Positions 42,573 to 51,798 of a stretch of DNA of 64,000 nucleotides are shown here, piece by piece. The notes under the pieces are model-generated. The model ran no database searches, was not told the DNA's origin, and worked only from the letters and a program-made list of their open reading frames with translations. How positions within the stretch are numbered: the first letter of the stretch is position 1; the number at the start of each line of letters is the position of its first letter. The stretch comes from Candidatus Methanoflorens stordalenmirensis (GTDB lineage: Archaea; Halobacteriota; Bog-38; Methanoflorentales; Methanoflorentaceae), in the NCBI GenBank assembly GCA_003139855.1, contig PLGY01000036.1:4751-68750 (forward strand), given 5' to 3'. Made by a program: the position numbers and the translations under genes.

Positions 42573-43253
42573 CTAGCGAGCATTTCGGGCGCCTCTGACG
42601 CATGCCAGCTCTGATTCCAAGTAAGGGCCGATTTGCGGGACAAGGCCTGGTGCGTCCGTCCCTTTCTTACAGACGATAGAGTGCTCCAAAATGCCGAGCC
42701 TTTCGATCGCGTAGACATCTCGTGCGTGGCCACTCCGTTTCAGAGCCGCGTGGATCTGCGCGCGGGTAGCATTGTTGACATTTATCCGGTCGGTCCCTTT
42801 TCTCCACCGCCACAATGCGTCGATTTGGTTTTTCGTAAACTCTGCATCAAATTCTCCTACTAGTCGAACCTGCAGAGGCAAACAATGAATCAGGCCAAAT
42901 CTTGAGGCGATCTGTTCAACAGTGCCACGCCCGAACGGTTCAAGCCGGACAAAGGGCACCAAAACACGTTTACAGCCTGTGTCGAGGGCAATGCCATTAT
43001 CGTTGATCCCCGCTAGCCAAGCACGTGCGATATCGCCCGGTTGGGGGTCGCGCAACTCGCCATATTGCTTTACGAGTAAGTCTCCGGCAACCTGTTCTTG
43101 ACTCCCGGTGATAGTCACCGAGATCCACGAGGTAAGCGTGAGCGAGTATATGACGCGCAATTCTTTTAAGTCGTTGCGCAGCATCGCGTCGAACGATCGG
43201 GCTGCCTTGCCTGCGTTGCCGCAGACGAGCTGCATAAGATGAATCGTTCTCAT
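42573..43253 (-). CDS. DUF2110-family archaeal protein
   Basis: A 226-aa conserved archaeal protein of unknown function. Its beta-rich N-terminal half (ISVTITGSQEQVAGDLLVKQ), PGDIARAWLAGINDNGIALDTG and a C-terminal helix-hairpin-helix-like segment (RINVNNATRAQIHAALKRSG) are visible. It follows the HD-domain gene with an ATGA overlap, in the run TFE, HD protein, DUF2110. The context suggests an RNA- or transcription-linked role, which is inference. Confidence 0.78.
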   Translation of the reverse strand: MRTIHLMQLVCGNAGKAARSFDAMLRNDLKELRVIYSLTLTSWISVTITGSQEQVAGDLLVKQYGELRDPQPGDIARAWLAGINDNGIALDTGCKRVLVPFVRLEPFGRGTVEQIASRFGLIHCLPLQVRLVGEFDAEFTKNQIDALWRWRKGTDRINVNNATRAQIHAALKRSGHARDVYAIERLGILEHSIVCKKGTDAPGLVPQIGPYLESELACVRGARNAR

Positions 43254-43801
43254 AATCGCTGCTTCGCACGCGTTGCGGGGACAGACCGTTTGGCGCTGCC
43301 AAAAACTTCGTCGTGAAGATTTCTTATGCGAATTGCAGCTGGGTTTCCGTTGAGCTTAGCGTGGAAATCAGCTTCTGCCTCGTCAATGGTGATCCTCTGT
43401 GTTCCTTCTATGAGGTTGTCGGCGGCAGCAACGATTTTTTCCTCGAGGGTCTCGGGGATGTAGTTTCCAGGGGGGAGGTGCAAGCGTACAGCTTCTTCCT
43501 CTGTTATTCCAGCACCGACGTGTTTTTCAGCGATGCTCGCGACGCGTTCGTCGACTCCGAGGCTCCGCAACAGCTTTCCACCTACAATGCCGTGCTCAAT
43601 GCCGTGAGTCTTGCATCTGCCGATGTCATGCAAAAGCCCACCAATCTGGACAAGCGCCACATCCGCATCCGCCAGAGATTCGGCAACTTCGACCGCGTAC
43701 TTAGAGACAGCCTCTACGTGTCGTATGAGTCCATCGCTGCAGCCGGTTTCCTTGAGAAGTTGAAGCGCTCTGTCGTACGAGGGGAGGCTACTCGAAGGCA
43801 C
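43250..43801 (-). CDS. HD-domain phosphohydrolase (HDIG type)
   Basis: A 183-aa protein with the metal site of HD hydrolases: LIRHVEAVSKYAVEVAESL, GGLLHDIGRCKTHGIEHG (H..HD) and a distal VAAADNLIEGT. The substrate may be a nucleotide or cyclic phosphate. It begins with a GTG inside the 3' end of the TFE gene (14-base overlap) and overlaps DUF2110 by four bases, so all three are coupled. Confidence 0.88.
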   Translation of the reverse strand: MPSSSLPSYDRALQLLKETGCSDGLIRHVEAVSKYAVEVAESLADADVALVQIGGLLHDIGRCKTHGIEHGIVGGKLLRSLGVDERVASIAEKHVGAGITEEEAVRLHLPPGNYIPETLEEKIVAAADNLIEGTQRITIDEAEADFHAKLNGNPAAIRIRNLHDEVFGSAKRSVPATRAKQRL

Positions 43802-44282
43802 GTCTCAGCTCTTCCAGCTTTCTTCCTACGGCATCGACTAGAACAGAGTTATCTTGATGATCAAGCCCCGCATGGCAAACAGGGCAGACAAAATCATAGT
43901 CGCTTGCTGTCTCAAATAAAAAACGACCACAGCCGTTCTCGCACGTGTAGCAAACGTTCTGTCCTTCAAAGTCTAAACGCGTATCAAGTCTCCTAATAAG
44001 CTTCTGTGCCTCTTCGTCCATATTGCGCGAAATGTCGCTCAAATCAACTTTCCACAAGTACGTAAGCCACCCACTGTCCTTGTCCCGCTCACGTCGGTAG
44101 TTTGCTAATCGGTTTTCATAAAGGATGTACAGGGTCCGCCTTACCATGTTAAGGTTTGAACCCGTCTCTTCAGCTATTTTTTCGTCGGTCAACTCGTTGA
44201 TGGACGCACGCTCAATCATTTCCAAGCCGTCATCTCCGACAAGATTCTTCAAATAGCCTCGAACGGCAAGATCGTTAACCAT
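43788..44282 (-). CDS. tfe: Transcription initiation factor TFE (alpha)
   Basis: Archaeal TFIIE-alpha homologue that stabilises the open complex. It is 164 aa. A winged helix (residues 1-85, LTDEKIAEETGSNLNMVRRTLYIL) is followed by a zinc ribbon: CYTCENGCGRFLF, then FVCPVCHAGL. It heads a three-gene run with the HD and DUF2110 genes. The Cys in GCGRF is an extra one between the two CxxC knuckles. Confidence 0.95.
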   Translation of the reverse strand: MVNDLAVRGYLKNLVGDDGLEMIERASINELTDEKIAEETGSNLNMVRRTLYILYENRLANYRRERDKDSGWLTYLWKVDLSDISRNMDEEAQKLIRRLDTRLDFEGQNVCYTCENGCGRFLFETASDYDFVCPVCHAGLDHQDNSVLVDAVGRKLEELRRAFE

Positions 44283-44362
44283 CAGATTATTTTTGTGCGT
44301 TAAGGTGTCTTATACCTACTTATGGTGTGTATTCATGCCAGAGGGGACCACCATAGTGCCAC

Positions 44363-45526
44363 TCAGCTCTGGTAGGCCTTTTTTGCAGCTTCTATGTAAT
44401 ACGCGGCGTTATTGAACGCAGAATCTCTTGACTTACCATATCCGATAGCCGAGATGATCGGCTTCGCGCGCTCGATATAAGCTCCTTTTTGGGGGATATC
44501 CATGTAATGCGCTCGGTTGCATGCTTTCGTGACTTGCAAATCTTGCTCCGCGAAGCAGATCATGCGGCATGAGAATCTCCGATACTTTGCAATGGAGATC
44601 AGTTCGCCCTGGCAGCTTTTAATGTGAGCCTCGACCAGGTTGACGCCGAGTGACCCCTCGATCGTGTCGAGAGTTCCTTGAAATCTAGGATTGATCTCAA
44701 TTACGACCGGGCCCCTTGGACCGATGATGAAATCAATCCCATTCGTACCAACCAAGCCCAGATCGACTGCTAGCGAGTTCGAAATGCTTTCGATTTCCTT
44801 CGCATAACTCGTTTTAAGCGGAGTCAAACTACCACAGAAGCTGAAGCGCCGCATCGGACCAAGACTCCTCAGTCCGATAAGCTGTTCGTTTATTGCGACG
44901 GTGACCGCCTCTGTGCCGGTAGACAACACCGAAGAGCTAGCATCTATCCCGCGAACGTATTCCTGAACGAGGAAGTCATCCGCCCACCCATTCTCGTGAT
45001 ACTGCTCAATGCTCCTCCGGAGTTGCTCTTCATCTTTGACTAGAACGTTCTTAAATCCACCCGCACCTCGCTTCGGTTTCAGAATGACGGGAAATGGCAG
45101 ATTTTCTTCTAACCCATAATGCTTAGGGACTGGATAGCCTAAGGATTGGAGCTTGTCCCTCATACGACCTTTGTCATTAACGAAGCTCGACAGCGATGGA
45201 GGATTTCCAGCCGTGCGCGGGATTTCAAGTGTCTCAAAACCTGCGGCTAGTATTGCGTGGTCGTAGTCCAAGCCTCCCACGAGCGCTTTTACGCCAGCAT
45301 AGTCGGAGTCGGAGATTATTCCAGGGAACTCGTCTCTTATGAAACGCGTTACGTCACCGCATTTGATCAAGTCACGATCTTTGTAATGGCTTACGGACTC
45401 GACATAGTATCCTGCTCGCTTTGCAGAGCATATTATATGCCTTGTGTTGTATCCCATGACAAGGATCCGCTGGTCTCCACCGCTTCGACCGGCAGTGCTA
45501 GTTGATCTGCTCAGAACGCTTAACAC
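44363..45526 (-). CDS. ATP-grasp carboligase (COG2232-like)
   Basis: A 387-aa predicted ATP-dependent ligase. An N-terminal preATP-grasp Rossmann part ([20 protein letters not shown]) precedes the ATP-grasp domain with [38 protein letters not shown] and the metal-binding [21 protein letters not shown]2232 genes occur in methanogens and halophiles, substrate unknown; some relatives act in cofactor or modified amino acid synthesis. The GTG at 45526 overlaps trm56 by 29 bases, so they are coupled. Confidence 0.82.
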   Translation of the reverse strand: MLSVLSRSTSTAGRSGGDQRILVMGYNTRHIICSAKRAGYYVESVSHYKDRDLIKCGDVTRFIRDEFPGIISDSDYAGVKALVGGLDYDHAILAAGFETLEIPRTAGNPPSLSSFVNDKGRMRDKLQSLGYPVPKHYGLEENLPFPVILKPKRGAGGFKNVLVKDEEQLRRSIEQYHENGWADDFLVQEYVRGIDASSSVLSTGTEAVTVAINEQLIGLRSLGPMRRFSFCGSLTPLKTSYAKEIESISNSLAVDLGLVGTNGIDFIIGPRGPVVIEINPRFQGTLDTIEGSLGVNLVEAHIKSCQGELISIAKYRRFSCRMICFAEQDLQVTKACNRAHYMDIPQKGAYIERAKPIISAIGYGKSRDSAFNNAAYYIEAAKKAYQS

Positions 45527-46028
45527 CTGCCTTGTTACCCGTGTTGCCGATGATCTTCATTTTCCCTTCGAAATCCGCCTTGAGCTCCTGCCCCCCCTGG
45601 ACGTGATCGAGAAAGACGCTTAAGGCTGCTATCTCCGAGTGCGGTTGATTCGTGACTGCTACGTTGTAATCCGCGAGTCGGTAGAGGTCTGGGGGTACCT
45701 TTTCAGCCCCTACGACGACCATAAGCTTCTCGCTTTTGAGTTGGCCGATCGCGTTTGGAAGGTTCTCTCCGTACATGGTCAGGTGCACGACCGTGCCCAT
45801 TTCTCGCTTCCATTTTACGATCTCTCGCCTCCAGTTGGCGTTATCGCGAATCCAGAAGTTCCCCCCCCAACGTTGCACTACATCGCGTATTGTTGAAACG
45901 ACAGAGCGGTCTGAAGCTGCGAGAAGCATTCCTTGGGCTCCTAATGCTCTGGCACACAGACCCACGTGCGTGGTGACGCGTCGATCGCGATCGATGCGAT
46001 GACCCATTCTCAAAACCACAATTTCCAT
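45498..46028 (-). CDS. trm56: tRNA (cytidine(56)-2'-O)-methyltransferase
   Basis: SPOUT-class enzyme that methylates C56 in the T-loop; it is specific to archaea. The 176-aa protein has [21 protein letters not shown] at the start, [14 protein letters not shown], and the knot region [20 protein letters not shown] plus [18 protein letters not shown]. Length and motifs match the family closely. Confidence 0.94.
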   Translation of the reverse strand: MEIVVLRMGHRIDRDRRVTTHVGLCARALGAQGMLLAASDRSVVSTIRDVVQRWGGNFWIRDNANWRREIVKWKREMGTVVHLTMYGENLPNAIGQLKSEKLMVVVGAEKVPPDLYRLADYNVAVTNQPHSEIAALSVFLDHVQGGQELKADFEGKMKIIGNTGNKAGVKRSEQIN

Positions 46029-46100
46029 AGCTGTTTGCGTACCCCGTGCTTATCGGGGGGCACAGTCTTAATAATTGGTATATCGTACATAAAGATAGCA

Positions 46101-46831
46101 GTGCTCAGTTTGAAGACGAGCGTGAAGCTGATTTTACATCACAAGAAAGCTATTGCTGCCGTCTGGATCCTGTTGATTCTTTTTCCAAACACGATGATCT
46201 TGCTCGCAGAGGTCTACCGCTTCTATGAGATGCCGACCAAGCCTACAAACCATGTGAAACTCGTTGCAGCGTCGCTCCGGAGAAATGGGAGCGGAATCGA
46301 GCAATATGTCGACGCTCACGTTCAGTGCGCATATGATTTTCAAGTCTTCGGGGCTGTGCGGTACCTCCCACGCAGAGCGACGTGCTAAAACCGCACAAGG
46401 GGACTGTAAGTCGAAAGCGGTCTCCAGGGCAAGCTTTTTTGAAGCGAAAGGGATTCCTTTCACGTTAATGGTTTCTCCCGTCCGTGTCTAGGTCGGCTGC
46501 AGGGGCAAGCCGTGAACCAATTTTGGTGAACACTACGAAACCTCAAGTTGCTTTCGTTGACAACGGCTAATCAACGCTGCCAGACAAAACAAATGCGTTG
46601 CTTTATCTAAATACGTATAAAGATATAGTGTGGGCTTCGATGCCGTTCTTGAGAAAGATCGCGCTGATAAGTGGGCTAGCAATTATCATTCAATTTAGCT
46701 ATTGTCAGCAGCCAAAGAAACGCTTGCGGCAATATCTCAGCGAGGCGGCATCTGAGCTGCCCTCAAACACCCAGTTGAAAGCTTTTTTCGGTTCTCGGCG
46801 ATGGCAGCAACACGTATATATCACGGCGTAA
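46101..46831 (+). pseudogene. Decayed transglutaminase-like membrane protein
   Basis: Three frames carry parts of one protein. Frame 1 (from about 46101) has a membrane segment AAVWILLILFPNTMILLAEVY and ends YDFQVFGAVRYLP. After a frameshift, frame 2 reads GDCKSKAVSRASFFEAKGIP then TLMVSPVRV and stops (46489-46491). GDCKSKA is the catalytic-Cys block of archaeal transglutaminase-like proteins, and the His/Asp part that should follow is destroyed. A third frame (46598-46720) retains DIVWASMPFLRKIALISGLA, another membrane segment. At least two frameshifts and a stop separate them. Confidence 0.68.
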
Positions 46832-46855
46832 ATCACACAGTTGGACGCCTTAAGC

Positions 46856-46940
46856 GCGGGGGTTGCCAAGCCAGGTCAAAGGCGATAGGTTCAGGGCCTA
46901 TTCTCGTAGGAGTTCGTGCGTTCGAATCGCACCCCCCGCA
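46856..46940 (+). tRNA. tRNA-Leu (CAG)
   Basis: Acceptor GCGGGGG/CCCCCGC, anticodon stem ATAGG/CCTAT, loop TTCAGGG, a long variable arm (TCTCGTAGGAG) and T-arm TGCGTTCGAATCGCA; discriminator A. No intron. Confidence 0.93.
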
Positions 46941-46956
46941 TATGGCCTCACGGCGA

Positions 46957-47229
46957 TTATCCCTGATCGGCACGATCGCGAGAGGATCGTTCAATTGAAC
47001 TATTGACCGAATCGTTATAACGATCGCCAAGGGCCGCCGCATTTGTAACGTAATCGTCTTTCAAATAGACGTAAATCGTCAGTCGCCGCGCAATTTTCTC
47101 CACCACGTCTACGTCATTATCCGCAACGCGAAACTGCACGCGGTCATCGTCCGGGTGCTCGAAGCTCACTCCTTTTTCGACTAGCGCTGCTTCAAATTCA
47201 GCAGGCTTAGCAGCATAAAACACTCTCAT
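46957..47229 (-). CDS. Conserved small archaeal protein of unknown function
   Basis: A 90-aa protein from ATG 47229 (GTG or ATG two codons up possible). The pattern is strand-helix-strand: MRVFYAAKPAEFEAALVEKG, VQFRVADNDVDVVEKIARRL, then TIYVYLKDDYVTNAAALGDR. The order suggests a small ferredoxin-like fold. I do not recognise a named family. Its 3' end lies 17 bases from the convergent tRNA-Leu. Confidence 0.6.
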   Translation of the reverse strand: MRVFYAAKPAEFEAALVEKGVSFEHPDDDRVQFRVADNDVDVVEKIARRLTIYVYLKDDYVTNAAALGDRYNDSVNSSIERSSRDRADQG

Positions 47230-47612
47230 AGGCACAAGCTAGTTTGCACTTAACGTATTTCTTAAGAGCTCGTTGAGCCTTAATAGATTTACTCTGCCAG
47301 CGGCCCTCGCCTGCAAGAGTTTACTTCGAAAAGACCCGCTTGCTGTACACCAATCAGAAATCCGGGGCATTGAGCACCCCGGTCAAGCTTTTCCGCGTGT
47401 GAGCGAGGAGGCAGTAACTGGCAAACGCGCCAATGGTCCGGCGCGATAATGCACGCGCGACAAAGCTTTTTTTAGCGCTTTCGTGCAGAAACTCACTACA
47501 AAAAAATTCTGGTCCCCAAACGAGGTCACATGCTCCTGCACTCAAGTGTCGTACTAACAGTTTCCAATAACCTTAAGCGATACAACGACGCAAGACTCAG
47601 AAGGTGTTTAAG
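47230..47612. other. Spacer with a strong inverted repeat
   Basis: About 380 bases without a credible gene. CCGGGG at 47362-47367 and CCCCGG at 47377-47382 form a hairpin with a nine-base loop; it could be a structural RNA element or a transcription stop. A minus-strand frame of 63 codons is open but featureless. Confidence 0.4.
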
Positions 47613-47987
47613 ATGAGCAACGAAGGGACTACCGACGCTTCGCGTCTAACGGAGAAACACTGCGTACCGTGCGAAGTCGGCACGCAACCGTTTGACCTGG
47701 AGACCATCAATGGACTCTTACCCATGGTGCCCAAGTGGAAGCTGGAAGACACAACAAAGATCGTGCGAAGTTTCAAGTTCAAAAACTTCATCGAGTCGAT
47801 GCGCTTCATCAATGAAGTGGCACAACTGGCAGAAGCTGAAGGGCACCATCCAGACATTTTCGTGTCCTACAGCTACGTGCGAATCAATCTTACGACCCAC
47901 AACATAGGGGGGTTGTCTGAAAACGATTTCATAGTGGCAGCTAAGATAGATGAAATATTTGCGAAAACCGCGCCTAGGCCAGAGTAA
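47613..47987 (+). CDS. Pterin-4a-carbinolamine dehydratase-like protein
   Basis: A 124-aa PCD/DCoH-family protein. The signature AEAEGHHPDIFVSYSYVRIN and LTTHNIGGLSENDFIVA carries the catalytic His pair. About 35 N-terminal residues, including HCVPCEVG (a Cys-x2-Cys), precede the core. Archaeal PCD-like proteins may act in pterin metabolism (molybdopterin or tetrahydromethanopterin), which is not proven here. ATG 47613 follows AAGGTG; a GTG at 47604 is also in frame. Confidence 0.9.
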   Translation: MSNEGTTDASRLTEKHCVPCEVGTQPFDLETINGLLPMVPKWKLEDTTKIVRSFKFKNFIESMRFINEVAQLAEAEGHHPDIFVSYSYVRINLTTHNIGGLSENDFIVAAKIDEIFAKTAPRPE

Positions 47988-48150
47988 GCTCGTACAGTAG
48001 ATACGGAACCCTTTAAACCAAAAATACACGTACACTAAGGCTTAGCGGTTTCGGCCCATAGACCAGCCCCGTAAATTGGTGTACGCGGATAGACAGGGCC
48101 GGTGCAGCTGAACGTCAGAGCGACAAGAATGCGTATGGTAGTTGATTGTA

Positions 48151-48606
48151 ATGAGTCCTGGAAGAAAGACTCAAAATAATGAGCTCGGCAGCGTCTTCGG
48201 AAAGCTGAAAAGCGACCGCTATTCGAGCTTTTTAGGAATTCAGATTACAAAAATCGAACGAGGCTACGCTCAAGCGAACCTGACAGTTGCTGAACAAATG
48301 CTCAATTTTAATGGCTTTGCGCACGGAGGCTTGATTTTTTCGCTCGCTGATGCAGCATTTGCAGCTGCTTGTAACTCATATGATCAGACGGCAGTCGCAT
48401 TGTCGTTCCACATCGCGTACCGACGGCCAGTCCAAGTTAACACACAGCTGGTAGCAGAGGCTGTGGAAGAGAGCTCGGGAAAAAGCACCGCGCTTTATAA
48501 GATCGTAGTAAAAACCGACGATCAACGCGTCGTCGCCATATGTGAAGGTTTGGCGTATAAACTGCAGTCTCGCGCAGTCAAAAATGATGGGCCCGAGGCG
48601 ATTTGA
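48151..48606 (+). CDS. Hotdog-fold thioesterase (PaaI family)
   Basis: A 151-aa protein with the active-site helix NGFAHGGLIFSLADAAFAAA (Asn/HGG and Asp) and SFHIAYRRPVQVNTQLVAEA, typical of PaaI-type acyl-CoA thioesterases. The ATG at 48151 lies three codons after a GTG-type start of the open frame (48142). The last 19 coding bases overlap the 3' end of the tRNA-Ile gene on the opposite strand. Confidence 0.88.
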   Translation: MSPGRKTQNNELGSVFGKLKSDRYSSFLGIQITKIERGYAQANLTVAEQMLNFNGFAHGGLIFSLADAAFAAACNSYDQTAVALSFHIAYRRPVQVNTQLVAEAVEESSGKSTALYKIVVKTDDQRVVAICEGLAYKLQSRAVKNDGPEAI

Positions 48607-48695
48607 ACGCCTGACCTCACGGTTATCAGCCGTGTGCATATTCTCCGTCCTGAAATAAAACAGGATGGAATCAAACCTGGCTAAGCTACGGGCCC
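48588..48695 (-). tRNA. tRNA-Ile (GAT) with a 33-nt insert in the D-arm
   Basis: Acceptor GGGCCCG/CGGGCCC, anticodon stem CACGG/CCGTG, loop CTGATAA, T-arm AGGCGTTCAAATCGCCT, discriminator A. The D-arm is split: 5' ends GCCAGGTTTGA and 3' resumes GCA, with 33 bases (48638-48670) between. Joining them gives GCCAGGTTTGAGC, matching the D-arm of the CAT tRNA at 30.4 kb (GCCAGGTCAGAGC). The insert has a hairpin TCCTG/CAGGA. This is a non-canonical intron position. Confidence 0.88.
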
Positions 48696-48875
48696 ATTCG
48701 TTGGCAGCGCAATGCCTATAGGTCAATGCATTATATAACAATTCTTGTGTGCTCCTTAAGCAGACGGCGACGCGCGAATCTTTCTTTCTCGCAAAGTAAT
48801 GCTTATATGCATTGAGCCAAAAACGCTGTTGAAGTGTTCGGGCAGTCTACTAAAGGCAAACTGAGCACAGAGAAG

Positions 48876-48946
48876 GGCCGGTAGATCAGGGGTAGATCGC
48901 TACCTTGGCATGGTAGAGGCCTCGGGTTCAATTCCCGACCGGTCCA
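48876..48946 (+). tRNA. tRNA-Ala (GGC)
   Basis: Acceptor GGGCCGG/CCGGTCC (one G-U), anticodon stem CTACC/GGTAG, loop TTGGCAT, T-arm CTCGGGTTCAATTCCCGA, discriminator A. A TATA-like GCTTATATGC near 48802 lies upstream. Confidence 0.93.
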
Positions 48947-49157
48947 CTTTTTTTCAATAGGCGATTTTCCTCTTGCGCTTTATCTGCGAGTTCTGTTCAT
49001 TCAGCTCGCCCTATGTTGGGCCCTTGGCCGCCCCGGCTTCCCGCGATTTATAGATTCGCAAAGATCCTGTTTTCGGTTCGCGCTTTAACAAATTTGATTC
49101 GGCGCTTGAGCTGTCCAAGCTACAGCATTATATAACGCAGAGAATAAAACAAATGCG

Positions 49158-50180
49158 ATGAGATTTCGTTGCCCGAGTTGCGGCAGCCTTTCCTGCGTGA
49201 CTTCTGCCGAGCACGTCCTTGAAATTGCCCCTACAATGTACGCAAAGTGTCAGGCATGTCACGATTTGGTTCTTAAGAAAACAGATGAAATCAATTTGTC
49301 CGACATCAATTTTAACGATTTGACGTGCACTAACTGTGGAAGAAGACCCCTTGATGCCGTGATGGCACACATACTCGCCACGTCGGTTCGGCGCAAAGAT
49401 CGACCAAAGCTGTCGCTTCGAGAAGTAGGTACCCCGCTGTTGTCACCAGGCGTCCCTACATACGCTCCGCCACATGTTGGATACCACAACCTGCTTCTCA
49501 TGACCAATCAACGACTTATTGCAGATGCGAGCGACAGAATTCTCCGAGAGGTACCTGAAGTCGCAGGAGTGATCTTTGGAGATACAAAGCGAGTAATCGG
49601 TCTAGCTCACAGCCAAGCCCAGCCGCACACGTGTCGCGTCTTGGCGGGTTGCGACATCCGAGCCGACCTAGTCGCTTCAGCTTATGGGCGGATCCTAATA
49701 TACAAGAGCCAATCAAAGATTCATATAGAATACGACAATGCGATCAAGATGGCAAAACTCGGAGCGCTTCCAGTATCGGGCCGCGTCGTGCTTGACGCAC
49801 TCGCCGGGCCAGGTTCCCTCGGTCTTATGAGTGTGCTCATGGGCGCTCAAAGAGTAATTCTAAACGACGCTTGGCTGCCTGCGGTGGAGAATGCGTATCT
49901 CAACTTGCGGGTGAACAGAAGAATACTCGGCATACGGATGATAAAGCGCGCGTCAACGACCAAAAGAGAGTCAGATAAAACCCCTGAACTATTCTGCACA
50001 GCTACTACCGATAACGGCGTGATAGAGCTTTATCACGGTGATTTTCAGGAGTTCAGTATTCAAGATTGCGAAGTAGATATCATCTTAGTAGACCCGTTCC
50101 CCGGTACCGAGGGTAAGTTCAACGCGCTATGCGAGGAGCTTCGCAAAGAACACCCAAAGGTTCAAGTGGTCTACATTTAA
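49158..50180 (+). CDS. Predicted SAM-dependent methyltransferase with N-terminal zinc ribbon
   Basis: A 340-aa archaeal protein. The N-terminus has paired Cys motifs (FRCPSCGSL, AKCQACHDL, LTCTNCGRR), suggesting zinc binding. The C-terminal half is Rossmann-like, with VVLDALAGPGSLGLMSVLMGA and an acidic motif IILVDPFPGTEGK reminiscent of the DPP(F/Y) of nucleic-acid methyltransferases. The substrate is probably RNA, but that is inference. There is no clear operon partner. Confidence 0.72.
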   Translation: MRFRCPSCGSLSCVTSAEHVLEIAPTMYAKCQACHDLVLKKTDEINLSDINFNDLTCTNCGRRPLDAVMAHILATSVRRKDRPKLSLREVGTPLLSPGVPTYAPPHVGYHNLLLMTNQRLIADASDRILREVPEVAGVIFGDTKRVIGLAHSQAQPHTCRVLAGCDIRADLVASAYGRILIYKSQSKIHIEYDNAIKMAKLGALPVSGRVVLDALAGPGSLGLMSVLMGAQRVILNDAWLPAVENAYLNLRVNRRILGIRMIKRASTTKRESDKTPELFCTATTDNGVIELYHGDFQEFSIQDCEVDIILVDPFPGTEGKFNALCEELRKEHPKVQVVYI

Positions 50181-50612
50181 GGAGAAACAATCCAAAGGTG
50201 CCCCGCACAAGTGCACGCCCTGCACAGCCTCAACAGGCGGCCCTGCAGACAGCAAAACGGATTAGCGGGTTATCCAGGTGCAAAGAAGAGCTAGAACTCG
50301 CTTTTTAACCTATTTTTTACTCCTGACGATGTTTTTTAAGAATGGTGCCTTGATCAGGCTAGCCAACAACGTCGTTATTCCAACTTGCGTTGTTGCGATA
50401 TTTTTCGGGTCTTCAGTCCCAGTATTCCCTCGAGGTTGACAGCGAGATTCGCACTAAACCGCCGGACTGCAACGGCTTAGGTCGTAGTACCATATCCAAT
50501 TCCTAACAAACATTATGTAGAAGCTCATTCCATAGCTGGACTACTAATTCGTACTATAAATAGACAATAATGCGAACTCGCGCAGCTGTCAGACGAAGTA
50601 GGTGCATTATAA
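50181..50612. other. Spacer with wecB promoter
   Basis: No convincing gene in 430 bases (a 37-codon hydrophobic frame from 50329 has no support). TACTATAAATAG at 50553-50564 is a good TATA box; transcription would start near 50585, giving a leader of about 30 bases. Confidence 0.45.
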
Positions 50613-51713
50613 GTGTCCATGTTAGCATTTGTCGTCGGAACTCGGCCTGAAATAATCAAGATGGCCCCGGTGATCCGCGAATGTGAAAAACAGTCAATAG
50701 ATGAATTGATTATACACACCGGGCAGCACTATTCGTACGAGATGGATAAGGTCTTTTTTGAAGAGCTAGAGCTTCGTGACGCAGACTACGCGCTTAGCGT
50801 GGGATCCGGCACTGACGCAGAACAAACCGGCAGGATCCTGGTCGGCGTCGAGAGGGCTTTGAGTAAAGAGCAGCCAGACGTGGTTTTAGTGGAAGGAGAC
50901 ACGAATTCCGTTTTTGCAAGCGCGTATGCAGCGACGAAGCTGCACGTGGAAGTGGGGCACGTAGAAGCAGGCTTGCGAAGCTACGACAGATTCATGCCAG
51001 AAGAAATAAACCGCGTGCTTACTGATCATATCTCCGATTTCCTGTTTGCCCCAACTCCGAAAGCAGAAGCGAATCTCTTAGCCGAGGGAATTCCTTCAAA
51101 CCGGATATCGGTAACGGGTAACACGATCGTGGACGCAGTCCACCAGAATCTCAAACTTGCACAAAAAAGAGCCCGTATTCTCGAAGAGCTGAATATTGAC
51201 GGAAGAGACTACTTTCTGACAACCGCGCATAGACGAGAGAACGTCGACAACAAAGCACGCCTTAGCGGAATTTTGAAAGGATTGAAAGCGCTGCACGATG
51301 AGTTCGACGCGCCGATAATATTCCCGATGCATCCACGAACTCAAAAGCGCGTCGCAGAGTTCGATCTAGCCTTAGACGGCGTCATATCGACTTCTCCTAT
51401 CGGTTTTCTCGAGTTCTTGCTGTTGGAAGCAAATGCGAAGCTTGTTATCACCGACTCTGGAGGTGTGCAAGAAGAGGCGTGCATTCTAAAAGTCCCGTGC
51501 ATAACGGTTAGAGATAACACCGAAAGGCCTGAGACGGTGGCAGTCCATAGCAACTTAGTGGTTGGTACCAACGCTGATCAGATCGTAACAGGTGCACGAG
51601 CTATGCTAAACAAGCCACGCAACTGGGATAACCCATTCGGTAACGGCGACTCAGGGCAGCGCATCGTGTCTATACTTAAGAGCGCTTTCGAGGCTTGTGG
51701 CGTCGACCTGTGA
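50613..51713 (+). CDS. wecB: UDP-N-acetylglucosamine 2-epimerase
   Basis: Interconverts UDP-GlcNAc and UDP-ManNAc for surface polysaccharide. It is 366 aa. Motifs include GTRPEIIKMAPVIRE, VEGDTNSVFASAYAA, HVEAGLRSYDRFMPEE and ITDSGGVQEEACILKVPC. The GTG at 50613 or the ATG two codons later is the start. It opens a glycan region with two glycosyltransferases and a flippase. Confidence 0.94.
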   Translation: MSMLAFVVGTRPEIIKMAPVIRECEKQSIDELIIHTGQHYSYEMDKVFFEELELRDADYALSVGSGTDAEQTGRILVGVERALSKEQPDVVLVEGDTNSVFASAYAATKLHVEVGHVEAGLRSYDRFMPEEINRVLTDHISDFLFAPTPKAEANLLAEGIPSNRISVTGNTIVDAVHQNLKLAQKRARILEELNIDGRDYFLTTAHRRENVDNKARLSGILKGLKALHDEFDAPIIFPMHPRTQKRVAEFDLALDGVISTSPIGFLEFLLLEANAKLVITDSGGVQEEACILKVPCITVRDNTERPETVAVHSNLVVGTNADQIVTGARAMLNKPRNWDNPFGNGDSGQRIVSILKSAFEACGVDL

Positions 51714-51798
51714 CGCAAAAAAAGCTTTTCTGCGCCTGCCGAAGCTCCGCGCCTTCCCGCTTACCGCACGTACGCCTCAACGACGCGCTACTTCGCTT

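Noticed and set aside
45966-46100. N-terminal extension of the transglutaminase-like frame
   Set aside because: It is antisense to the conserved start of trm56 and shows no independent coding signal.
47362-47382. Hairpin CCGGGG..CCCCGG as an RNA gene
   Set aside because: An isolated short stem-loop without flanking structure resembling SRP RNA, RNase P RNA or a tRNA; reported only as an inverted repeat in the spacer.
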